Below, piece by piece: positions 1 through 7,041 of a stretch of DNA of 20,912 bases. How positions within the stretch are numbered: the first letter of the stretch is position 1; the number at the start of each line of letters is the position of its first letter. The notes under the pieces are model-generated. The model ran no database searches and was not told the origin of the DNA. It saw only the letters and a program-made list of their open reading frames with translations. Position numbers and translations under genes: made by a program. The DNA is taken from the NCBI GenBank assembly GCA_023412765.1, contig JAEZBX010000124.1, positions 1 through 20,912 on the forward strand. The letters are read 5' to 3'. Source of the stretch: Bacteroidota bacterium (GTDB lineage: Bacteria; Bacteroidota; Bacteroidia; Cytophagales; Cyclobacteriaceae).

Positions 1-424
1 TTGGTGTTCCAAATCCGGCTTTGCCGTTGTTCCATGATGCATCATTGAAAGCCGGTTTCTCCCATCCCTTGACAGGCGAATTGGTTACATACTTCCCATC
101 CCACGCCTCATGCTTAGCATTAGGTACTACAGGTTGAAGTGGAATCTCTTCCTTCCCAAGAAAGCGATATGTTTTTCCGTCAACGCGGAGCGCACCGATC
201 AAAGAATAGTTCTTTCCCGTCCAGTGCTTTACCGGAGAATCAAATAGCTGATCTGTAGTGGACCATGCACTCGTATATGGATCGATGGTAATCAACGGAT
301 AGGCTGGTGCGCGAAACGCGATACCTGTTTCTTCCTTCTGTTTTGGAGAATTTACCTGTGTACAGGAAGAAAAAACAATTCCAAAAACGAGTACAGCAAG
401 CTTGTAGTTTATTCTATTCAGCAT
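1..424 (-). CDS. Glutaminase-family (DUF4964/DUF4965-like) lipoprotein, 5' part only
   Basis: The reading frame is open from an ATG at 422-424 to the window edge, giving 141 codons of an incomplete gene. The start encodes a lipoprotein signal: a hydrophobic stretch ending in VFSSC, with the lipidated Cys at residue 21. The mature part begins with RAPAYPLITIDPYTSAWS and continues with LFDSPVKHWTGKNYSLIGA and DGKTYRFLG. From memory these match the DUF4964 N-terminal domain of large Bacteroidota proteins annotated as glutaminase (DUF4964, DUF5127, DUF4965), usually about 800 residues. The family is thought to deaminate glutamine outside the cytoplasm; the catalytic part is outside the window, so activity cannot be judged. 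It lies 270 bp downstream of the ABC permease and has its own candidate promoter, so it is probably a separate transcript. The family call is fairly firm, the reaction less so. Confidence 0.8.
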   Translation of the reverse strand, partial: MLNRINYKLAVLVFGIVFSSCTQVNSPKQKEETGIAFRAPAYPLITIDPYTSAWSTTDQLFDSPVKHWTGKNYSLIGALRVDGKTYRFLGKEEIPLQPVVPNAKHEAWDGKYVTNSPVKGWEKPAFNDASWNNGKAGFGTP

Positions 425-439
425 AAGGTGTATTTCGGT

Positions 440-470
440 TAAATATATCTCAATTGATTGCATGAGCAAA
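440..470 (-). promoter_or_regulatory. Candidate Bacteroidota promoter for the glutaminase-like gene
   Basis: Read on the minus strand, TTTG (467-470) is followed by exactly 19 bases and then TATATTTA (440-447). This fits the Bacteroidota sigma-ABfr pattern TTTG / TAnnTTTG with one mismatch at the last base. Transcription would start roughly ten bases before the ATG at 424, leaving a very short leader. The rest of the gap between 425 and 694 shows nothing else I can support. Confidence 0.5.
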
Positions 471-694
471 AGTTTCCAGCACTAAAGATCAGATATGAGC
501 AATTGCCAGACGACATCGCTGCAATAAGGAAAAATTAAATGCAGATAAGAGATATTATAGAGACGGGTATATTGCAGATAAGATCTTGCCCTCACCTGTC
601 CTGTCGGCACGACAAAAATAAACAACTAAGCATTGGCCTCTTCAGGGATAGGTAAACGAATTTGGCCCTTTGGCTCCCTGGTTGTAAAACTTTT

Positions 695-3418
695 CTATTC
701 GGTGCGCAAACTTTTAACAGGATTAGCCAACGCGGCTCGTATACTCTGGTAGCTTACCGTCGCCAAAGAGATAAATGCAACGATCAAAGCAGCGGCCCCC
801 AGAGTCCAAATACCAATATCCACCCTATAGGAGAAATTCTGTAACCAATCGTTCATCACAAGCCAGCTTAAGGGAAGTGATAAAACTGTAGCAATCGCTA
901 CGAGCTTAAGGAAATGAAATGACAACCTATAGGCTATGTGTGAGGTGCTCGCGCCCATTACCTTTCTTATCCCAATTTCCCTGGAACGTCTTTCAGCGGT
1001 AAAGGTCGCTAACCCGAACAAGCCCAGACAGGCTATGATAATTGACAAAAGTGTGAACGTCATAAATATTCTTCCAAGGCGTAGTTCTGCGTGGTATGTA
1101 TCATGGAACGAATCATCCATAAAATAATAGGTGAAAGGGTGCCCTGATGCGACCTTATTCCATAATTGTGCGATTCGCCCTATCGCATCGGGCAATTCTT
1201 CAGCGTTCAACCGGATCATCATTTTATCCGCGTTCTTACCCAGGACCAGAGCGAGTGCATCGATGTCGTTACGCAACGATTCAAAATGAAAGTTTTTCAC
1301 TACACCGACCACAGTAAAATACTTCATATTCTCTTTGTCGGGGCGATGGAAATCATCGGTCATGCGAAGGCCAATTGCCGCTTGAGGCGTTGCAGCCAAA
1401 AGTTTTGCTAGAGACTCATTCAGAATTATTGCGGAAGAATCAGCGCCAAATTTCCGATCGAAGTTTCTGCCTGCTACCATTTGTAGGTTAAGGGTTGGAA
1501 TGTAGTCATAGTCGACCATCCAATTTTCAATAATCATTGCTCGCTCCGATTCAAAATTCTCACTACCGATCGCACCCTCCAGAAAATAGGTTGTCCCACC
1601 ACGGGCTGACGGGGTAGGCAAGTAACTGCTAAGCGAGACGTTGTCCACCGTCGCGATTCGTTTTATTTCGTTGCGCAGGGATTCTACCTGGTTTCCCACT
1701 GCCTTGACATCGTCGATTACGAGCACCTGGTCCTTTTGAAAACCAAGATCCTTTTGTCGGATATAATTCACCTGATTAAAAACCACCAACGTACTAACGA
1801 TCAAAAAGAGTGACACGGAAAATTGAAATACTATCAGCGCATCCCGTACACGTCCGCCACCGACACCATCAACACCCCGTTTCAGTACGCGGGAAGGTAC
1901 AAAGCGTGACATAAAAAGCGCTGGATAACTACCCGCAACTAAGCTGAGAACAATACCTGCTATCAAAAGTGACAACCAAAAAAGAGGGTTGGTAAAGGGC
2001 ATACTAATTTCTTTCTCTGAAAGCTGATTGAACAACGGTAAGGCTACAGCAGAAATTCCTATAGAAAGTGCTAACGAAAGAAATGATGCCAAAGTAGACT
2101 CGGCGAGAAATTGTTTGATAATAGCAAAACGGCTGGAACCAAGTGTTTTTCGAATACCTACCTCCTTAGCCCTGGTAAGGGAATGCGCCGTCGTAAGGTT
2201 CATGAAATTTACGGATGCCAGCACGATAAGGAACAAACCAATGACTGCCATGATATATACATTTTCAATATCACTGTTGGGACTAAACTCGCCCTCGCGG
2301 TCAATCGAATGCAAATGAATGTCGGTTAGTGGCATTGAAGTGAACCGCATATAATCACCCGTTTCCCTATCGGTTGCCCGGGCATTTTCCAAAGTTAGTC
2401 CCGGTACAAAGGTCATTGCCCAGGGAATGAGATACTTGTCTCTAACCGTAGCAAGGAAACGATCGAGATCCTGGCCACGTGCATCCTGCCTGAGCTTGAC
2501 GAATGTGGGGAAATACCACGTATTCCACGCCGTTGTTTTTTCGTCCTCATAGCTCGTAAGAGAAATGAATACACCGTGATTTCTGAGAAAGGAGTTGGTC
2601 GGCGGATCTTTCATTATTCCGGTGACAACAAGCGTCTTTTCATTATCCATTATGAGACTTTTGCCGATCGCGTCGACCGTGCCGAAGAGACGCTTGACAG
2701 CCGATTCTGTCAGCACCATAGTATTCGGTTCTTTTAACGCGGTGCGCGAATTACCTTCAAGCAGTTCCAGACCGAACATCATGAAAAACGAACTGTCAAC
2801 GGCTGTTACGTTCCGCTCTTTATTGTTGAGTGACCCATCCGCTTGTCGCAGCATAACGCCAGCAACGTTGCGAAAGCGTGTTACCAATTCAACTGGTGGG
2901 CAGTCTTCTTTTAGCACAGCGGCCATAGGACCAGGTGCAGCAGCATACGCACTGGTTTCACCATTGGACCGATTGTCAATGTTGATGCGGTAAATACGAC
3001 CGGCATCGGAAAACATTCGGTCAAAAGATAACTCATCGTATATGAAAAGCGCTATTAGGAGAGCGCCGCTAATTCCGATCGCCAAACCGCACGTGTTGAG
3101 AAAGGTAAGGAAAGGTTGCTTAGTGATATTCCGCATGGCAATCCTAAAATAGCTCCCGATCATGGTTTGTCGCCACATGAAAAGACGTTTCGTAGCAGGA
3201 CGGGCATTCTGAAGTTCGTCGCGGGCAACATCGGTGATATCGCCGAATGCTTTGACTGCCCGTTCAAATGCTTCATTTTCCGGAACGCCGTCTGCGACCA
3301 GATCGTCCATGTGATCGCGAAGGTGAAGTTCCATTTCGCGTAATGAGCCGTCATCAAATGCACGATGACGTCTGAACTTTCTGAGCCATGCGCTCACTGC
3401 TTTCTCCCGATCGAACAT
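695..3418 (-). CDS. MacB/FtsX-like ABC transporter permease with PadR-associated N-terminal prefix domain
   Basis: A 907-residue inner-membrane protein. Residues 1-70 form a soluble helical segment (WLRKFRRHRAF, LREMELHLRDHMDDL, AFERAVKAFGD) typical of the permease prefix domain found on PadR-linked permeases. Membrane helices are visible near 103-126, 387-407, 437-460, 480-503, 526-548, 785-807, 830-855 and 868-888. Two large extracytoplasmic MacB-type domains lie at about 130-385 and 550-780. Each half carries the FtsX signature: RAKEVGIRKTLGSS at 416-429 and RRSREIGIRKVMGAS at 810-824, so this is a duplicated two-half permease. The family works by mechanotransmission with a cytoplasmic ATPase, often in export or antimicrobial-peptide resistance; no ATPase gene is in the window. 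The start is 3 bases after the padR stop, so the two genes are one operon. The family is certain, the substrate unknown. Confidence 0.93.
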   Translation of the reverse strand: MFDREKAVSAWLRKFRRHRAFDDGSLREMELHLRDHMDDLVADGVPENEAFERAVKAFGDITDVARDELQNARPATKRLFMWRQTMIGSYFRIAMRNITKQPFLTFLNTCGLAIGISGALLIALFIYDELSFDRMFSDAGRIYRINIDNRSNGETSAYAAAPGPMAAVLKEDCPPVELVTRFRNVAGVMLRQADGSLNNKERNVTAVDSSFFMMFGLELLEGNSRTALKEPNTMVLTESAVKRLFGTVDAIGKSLIMDNEKTLVVTGIMKDPPTNSFLRNHGVFISLTSYEDEKTTAWNTWYFPTFVKLRQDARGQDLDRFLATVRDKYLIPWAMTFVPGLTLENARATDRETGDYMRFTSMPLTDIHLHSIDREGEFSPNSDIENVYIMAVIGLFLIVLASVNFMNLTTAHSLTRAKEVGIRKTLGSSRFAIIKQFLAESTLASFLSLALSIGISAVALPLFNQLSEKEISMPFTNPLFWLSLLIAGIVLSLVAGSYPALFMSRFVPSRVLKRGVDGVGGGRVRDALIVFQFSVSLFLIVSTLVVFNQVNYIRQKDLGFQKDQVLVIDDVKAVGNQVESLRNEIKRIATVDNVSLSSYLPTPSARGGTTYFLEGAIGSENFESERAMIIENWMVDYDYIPTLNLQMVAGRNFDRKFGADSSAIILNESLAKLLAATPQAAIGLRMTDDFHRPDKENMKYFTVVGVVKNFHFESLRNDIDALALVLGKNADKMMIRLNAEELPDAIGRIAQLWNKVASGHPFTYYFMDDSFHDTYHAELRLGRIFMTFTLLSIIIACLGLFGLATFTAERRSREIGIRKVMGASTSHIAYRLSFHFLKLVAIATVLSLPLSWLVMNDWLQNFSYRVDIGIWTLGAAALIVAFISLATVSYQSIRAALANPVKSLRTE

Positions 3419-3421
3419 AGG

Positions 3422-3760
3422 TTATATGTTAGTTGATTTGATATCCCAAAGTGCGTGTAGCACAGCCGTTACCTGCTGCCATTGTTGTTGCTCAATTATT
3501 AGAGCTTTCTTTCCGGCTTCAGTGATTTGATAATACTTTCTTGGCTTCGAACCTTCGTCCAGGGTCCAATCGGAACTGATCAGCCCTTCTTTCTCTAGTC
3601 GGTGCAATACAGGGTAAAGCATTCCGTCCGAATAGAGGATTTTGCCGCCTGACAACTCCCTGATTCTTTTGATTATGAGATAACCATATGAGCGCCCCCC
3701 TTTCAGAATTCCAAGTATCAGAGGCTTCGTCGAGGCAGCAGTTAGGTTCTTAGAAATCAT
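3422..3760 (-). CDS. PadR family transcriptional repressor
   Basis: A 112-residue winged-helix DNA-binding protein. The PadR core is clear: LILGILKGGRSYGYLIIKRI (about residues 14-33), then SDGMLYPVLHRLEKEGLI as recognition helix and wing entry (about 44-61), then RKYYQITEAGKKAL (about 73-86). A short C-terminal helix (EQQQWQQVTAVLHAL) would dimerise, as in subfamily-2 PadR proteins. PadR proteins usually repress their own operon and an adjacent transporter and are released by a small ligand or by stress. Here the gene precedes the prefix-domain permease by 3 bases, the usual arrangement in Bacteroidota. The inducer cannot be read from the sequence. Confidence 0.95.
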   Translation of the reverse strand: MISKNLTAASTKPLILGILKGGRSYGYLIIKRIRELSGGKILYSDGMLYPVLHRLEKEGLISSDWTLDEGSKPRKYYQITEAGKKALIIEQQQWQQVTAVLHALWDIKSTNI

Positions 3761-3790
3761 TTTTGTGGCTGTTTTTGCGTTTTTTACATT

Positions 3791-3816
3791 CTAAAATACA
3801 TATAATGTCAAAGTAT
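3791..3816 (-). promoter_or_regulatory. Candidate promoter and PadR operator upstream of padR
   Basis: Read on the minus strand, TATTTTAG (3791-3798) resembles the Bacteroidota -7 element TAnnTTTG with one mismatch, and a TTG lies 21 bases upstream. Over it sit two nested inverted repeats: ATAC (3796-3799) with GTAT (3813-3816), and ACAT (3798-3801) with ATGT (3805-3808). Known PadR-type operators use ATAC/GTAT or ATGT/ACAT half sites, so autoregulation is plausible. The site lies 31-56 bases upstream of the padR ATG. Both elements are short and A/T rich, so chance is possible. The 329-bp gap 3761-4089 otherwise holds only the dispersed repeat at 4004-4075. Confidence 0.35.
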
Positions 3817-4003
3817 GCGCAATATAAAGCATAGGGTTGCAGCAAGTCAATAGTATGCCGTGAATTAATTCTCGCGCACCAGGTCGCCTATGCGCTATCT
3901 ATAGGTACGTTACATTTTAACACAGTCCGTGCAAATAATAGCGGTGTGCTCACTGATTGCTGCAAACGTACAATTGTACAGGAAGAACGCATGAGTGTGA
4001 TGG

Positions 4004-4075
4004 GGATCCTTCGCTGCTGCGCATGACTAAACGTGTCTACGTAAGACACTAAACGTGGGGCCAAGGCTCAGGATG
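4004..4075. repeat. Single-arm copy of a dispersed intergenic repeat with an internal hairpin
   Basis: The plus strand begins with GGATCCTTCGC (4004-4014) and ends with GCTCAGGATG (4066-4075). These are the same two end motifs, in the same order and orientation, as the right arm of the inverted-repeat element at 13923-13981. Between them is a small perfect hairpin, GTGTCT (4033-4038) with AGACAC (4044-4049), and the decamer ACTAAACGTG occurs twice around it. The repeat lies just beyond the stop codon of the isomerase-like gene, so it may also affect its transcript end. Confidence 0.55.
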
Positions 4076-4089
4076 GATGGGATCAAAAC

Positions 4090-5001
4090 TTACTCCATTA
4101 ACTTTTCAGCCTTAATGTAGGTCAATGACGAATCAACTGCCGCGTACACATCCCCATCGTACTTATCCATCTCAAGGATATACCATTTTACCCCGATCTC
4201 TTTGCCTTTCTCAAACACCGACTTATAATCGATTTGACCTTTGCCAAGAGGGACCCAATTATTCGCAGGCATGTCGGGGGGCATAAAATCCGCACCTGTG
4301 AAGACGCCTGTCGATACGTGATTTGCCATATTTTTGATGTGAAGCAATTCCACACCATCTTTATATTGTTCCATGAACTTCACGGGGTCCTGACCGGCAT
4401 AGGCAACCCAGAATATATCGGCCTCAAGACGAACACAAGCCTTGTCAATGCGGTCTACGAAACTATCGAAGAATGTTTTCTGACCTTCCATTGGCTGTAA
4501 CTCATATCCGTGAATATGGTAGTAAAGCTGGAGGCCTGCAGCTTTCGCTTGTGGACATGCTTTCGTGAGGATGTCTGCTGCTTCATTCACCACCTCCAGT
4601 GTAACTGTATCTTCTTTTACAATCTTTAACCAGGCTATTCCAGTATATTGTGCTCCCAACTTTTTGGCTGTGTTAAGGATTACAGATGGATCTTTGCGCC
4701 AGTCATTCAGTTCGTTCCAGTGAAGAGCGAACATCTTTAATCCTGCAGCGTCAAGCTCTGATTTAAATTTATCCGGATCACCAACGATATAGGGAGCATC
4801 AAATCCTTCAACATAGTTGATGCCGAGGTCTTTGATTCTTTTTAATGTGCCAGGAACATCCTTTTCCAGGTCGTATCGAAATGTCCAAAGCTGTGCGGCA
4901 AGTCCGCCTTCAGTAGAGGTATCTGGGGTGGAATCTGTTGTCGGTTTTTTACAGTTTGTCATCAATACCAGGAAAGTTAATAAAAGATAGGCTGGCTTCA
5001 T
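4090..5001 (-). CDS. Lipoprotein with xylose-isomerase-like TIM barrel (sugar phosphate isomerase/epimerase family)
   Basis: A 303-residue protein with a lipoprotein signal ending in LMTNC (Cys 17), a short Thr/Ser linker, and a TIM barrel from about residue 34 (AAQLWTFRYDL). Likely metal and active-site residues of the AP-endonuclease-2/xylose-isomerase fold are visible: E65 (NYVEGFDAP), H94 (FALHWNE), H162/H164/E167 (YYHIHGYE), E193/D195 (LEADIFW), H221 (LLHIKNM) and E277 (YILEMDK). The GKGQIDY loop at 254-260 is also typical. The family isomerises, epimerises or eliminates sugars and keto-sugars; the lipid anchor places this one outside the cytoplasm, so a phosphorylated substrate is unlikely despite the family name. 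It appears to be a single-gene unit: the next gene upstream is divergent. The substrate is unknown. Confidence 0.88.
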   Translation of the reverse strand: MKPAYLLLTFLVLMTNCKKPTTDSTPDTSTEGGLAAQLWTFRYDLEKDVPGTLKRIKDLGINYVEGFDAPYIVGDPDKFKSELDAAGLKMFALHWNELNDWRKDPSVILNTAKKLGAQYTGIAWLKIVKEDTVTLEVVNEAADILTKACPQAKAAGLQLYYHIHGYELQPMEGQKTFFDSFVDRIDKACVRLEADIFWVAYAGQDPVKFMEQYKDGVELLHIKNMANHVSTGVFTGADFMPPDMPANNWVPLGKGQIDYKSVFEKGKEIGVKWYILEMDKYDGDVYAAVDSSLTYIKAEKLME

Positions 5002-5086
5002 GGCGAGTTGATTTTTAAAACTAATATAGTCCGCGTAAAGTTATCGGGCATAACGTTGAGACATATCAATTTTAGCGGAGAAAAAA

Positions 5087-5438
5087 ATGGCGTACCGGGA
5101 GGAATTAGCAGATCGGCTGAGGGGACGTCTTCAGTCTCTTAAAAATTTAAGGATTGAGGAAAAAAAAACGTTCTGCAGCCTTGCATACCTGGTGAATGGC
5201 AAGATGTGCGTAAATGTGAGTAGCGAGAATCTCATGTGCCGGTACGATCCCATCCTTGACCGCGAGATTGCAGAAAGAGTTGAGTTTGAGCCTATGATCA
5301 TGCGAGGGCGACGACTAAGGGCTATTGTTATGTGACTGACGTGGGTTATAAGTCATACACTAAATTCGAATACTGGTTGAGGCTTTGCCTGGTTTTAATA
5401 AAAAGGCTAAGGGATCAAAAAAAGCAACAATAAAATAG
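5087..5438 (+). pseudogene. TfoX/Sxy N-terminal-domain protein, disrupted by two single-base frameshifts
   Basis: An 82-codon frame opens with a strong ribosome site (GGAG, six A, ATG) and encodes MAYREELADRLRGRL, then FCSLAYLVNGKMCVNV and FEPMIMRGRRLR, the usual start of small TfoX_N proteins of about 110 residues. It then runs into a premature TGA at 5333-5335. The missing part continues in another frame from about 5319 as GYCYVTDVGYKSYTKFEYW, and after a second shift near 5393-5396 as NKKAKGSKKATIK with a TAG at 5436-5438. Both shifts are explained by one missing base, in a GGG run and in a TTTT run. The restored length is about 117 residues. Family members are named after the competence regulator TfoX, but the role of these short versions is unclear. 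Either the gene is recently dead or these are homopolymer sequencing errors. It is the only real plus-strand gene here. Confidence 0.82.
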
Positions 5439-5621
5439 AATGTCTTGAAATCACTGACCTGCAGAAAACCAATGGAGGATGCGGATCAACCATTTAGGGC
5501 ACGAACAATACCACGTAAATTTTTCTTCGTGATTTAAGGTCATAATTGCATTTGCTGTGCTGCCAACAATTGGAGTGTGGTAAAAAACCAAAAACTTAAG
5601 TCATGAACAACAAAATTTTGT

Positions 5622-5943
5622 TCATACCACCCGCAGTACCTGGGCGGGATTGCTGAGCGATGCTTTATAAGCGTGATATCCTACGGTGAAGAAAGCAAGG
5701 AATTGCCACTAAAAGTCCTGAGATCAAAAAAATAACTGGACTCACATGCGACAAAGATCGCGAGGCAGGAAAAAGAAATCATTAAAACCCCTGTCTTTTC
5801 CTCTGATCTATGGAGCCTGTCGTATGAATCGTCAAGAAAAGAATACTTAAATGCACTCTCCGGGAAATCTGTTCCCATTCCTTTATAATAAATGCAAGCG
5901 CTTCTTTATAACTGATAACCGACAAGATGGTTTCAAAGAGTAG
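5622..5943 (-). pseudogene. Decayed 3' end of a MacB/FtsX-like ABC permease
   Basis: Pieces of a permease C-terminus lie in different minus frames. Reading 5' to 3': ISYKEALAFIIKEW just above 5878, then TDFPESAFKYSFLDDSYDRL continuing to SFSCLAIFVAC (5744-5878), then SPVIFLISGLLVAIP, then FFTVGYHAYKASLSNPAQVL ending at a TGA (5622-5624). These align in order with residues about 737-797 and 868-905 of the intact permease at 695-3418: for instance FLDDSYDRLH matches FMDDSFHDTY, and YHAYKASLSNP matches YQSIRAALANP. The cytoplasmic loop with the EIGIRK signature and membrane helix 7 (about 70 residues) are missing. At least two frameshifts plus an internal deletion make this a clear relic. No 5' part is present in the window. 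Confidence 0.75.
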
Positions 5944-5970
5944 CTATCAGGCGATCTTATAGTTTGGTCC

Positions 5971-5989
5971 ATGGGTATCGTCTACCCAT
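5971..5989 (-). terminator. Hairpin just after the porP/sprF stop codon
   Basis: ATGGGTA (5971-5977) and TACCCAT (5983-5989) form a perfect 7-bp stem with a 5-base loop, 9 bases beyond the stop of the PorP/SprF gene. There is no T run after it on the minus strand, so it is not a classical intrinsic terminator; it may be an mRNA 3'-end protecting hairpin. Confidence 0.35.
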
Positions 5990-5998
5990 TTAGTACGA

Positions 5999-6973
5999 CT
6001 ACCATATCGACATAATCCTGGTAAGCCTGGGATGAACGATCTTTTGAAGATCATATGTCACCATAATTTCATTCGTCCCGCTGCCGGTCATCTGTGCGTC
6101 GCCCGTAGGCATTTCGTAGGAATATCCAATTTGAAACTGCTTCATCCTGAAACCAACGTTAAGGGTATAGGCAAGCGACGCCCTGTAGCCAATTCCCATC
6201 CACGCCGTATTGTAAAAAACTCCTTTCACCTGTCCTTCGATTGTTTCTTTTAACTGATTATCGAAGCGGAACAATCCATTAAAAATAAGCCCCAATTTGT
6301 CGGACATAGCCCTTCGATATCCTCCCTGAACGATATAATGTATCTTGCTATTGTTTCTAAAAAAGTCATTCTTGTGTCCACCCAAACCACCGCGGATGTT
6401 TTGCATGGCATATCCTGCATAGAAGTCCTGACCACTCAACGCAAGGCCTATGTTAAAATCCAGCCGTCCCGACTTGCTGGTTTGGTTTAGATAACGCTGC
6501 AATGACGGATCACTCGCTTCTCCAGAAGTCAATTTACTTCCATCCAATGTTTGCGCGTGGAAAACGATTGCTCCTCCGGCCTGCAAGCGAACTTTTTCAG
6601 TGATGTTGACCATTGATCTGTAGCTGGCAAAAATCTGATTTTCGACAAATGGTCCGAATGTGTCATGAAGAATAGACAAGCCAACGCTATGCTGGATACC
6701 CGCTTTGGCAACCGGCTGGTCTCCCTCGGAAGTTGCATCGCCTCGGAAGTCCGCCAGGTTCACTTCACCGGAGATAAACATTGTTTTTGGAGCACCCTCA
6801 AACCCTGCCCACTGATTTCTGTAATAGGCCTTAACCATGGATCCTTTAAACCCGGTGAAGGCTGGATTATAATACTGCTGAAACATGGAGAAATTTGAAG
6901 CATGCTTTCGGCTTTGGCCTTGGGTACCGGAATAGACGATAAGCAGTAATGAAGCGAGTAATATATTTTTCAC
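5999..6973 (-). CDS. PorP/SprF family type IX secretion system membrane protein
   Basis: A 324-residue outer-membrane protein with a signal peptide (MKNILLASLLLIVYSGTQGQ, cleavage near residue 20). The mature start, MFQQYYNPAFTGFKGS followed by YRNQWAGFEGAPKTMFISGE, is the hallmark of the PorP/SprF family. The remainder alternates like a beta barrel, with FASYRSMVNIT, LSGQDFYAGYAMQNI, HYIVQGGYRRAM, FQIGYSYEMPTG and IMVTYDLQK. SprF in gliding Bacteroidota is needed to export its partner adhesin SprB, and PorP is part of the T9SS. Orphan copies often sit beside giant proteins bearing type B sorting domains, as here: the stop of the 2085-residue protein is 68 bp upstream and no promoter is evident in between, so co-transcription is likely. 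I infer a dedicated export or anchoring role for that neighbour. Confidence 0.93.
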   Translation of the reverse strand: MKNILLASLLLIVYSGTQGQSRKHASNFSMFQQYYNPAFTGFKGSMVKAYYRNQWAGFEGAPKTMFISGEVNLADFRGDATSEGDQPVAKAGIQHSVGLSILHDTFGPFVENQIFASYRSMVNITEKVRLQAGGAIVFHAQTLDGSKLTSGEASDPSLQRYLNQTSKSGRLDFNIGLALSGQDFYAGYAMQNIRGGLGGHKNDFFRNNSKIHYIVQGGYRRAMSDKLGLIFNGLFRFDNQLKETIEGQVKGVFYNTAWMGIGYRASLAYTLNVGFRMKQFQIGYSYEMPTGDAQMTGSGTNEIMVTYDLQKIVHPRLTRIMSIW

Positions 6974-7041
6974 GTAGTAATTTTTTAAAGTTATGAATGA
7001 GTGATGGGAGTCCGGAATTCGTTCGGTGAACTATCACTTTA

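Noticed and set aside
5002..5086. Promoter for the isomerase-like lipoprotein
   Set aside because: TATATTAG and TAGTTTTA both resemble the -7 element, but no TTTG stands at the right distance, so I could not choose a site.
5603..5625. A/T-rich palindrome ATGAACAA ... TTGTTCAT as a terminator
   Set aside because: The stem is almost all A/T, has no G/C core and no clear T run after it, and it overlaps the stop codon of a permease relic.
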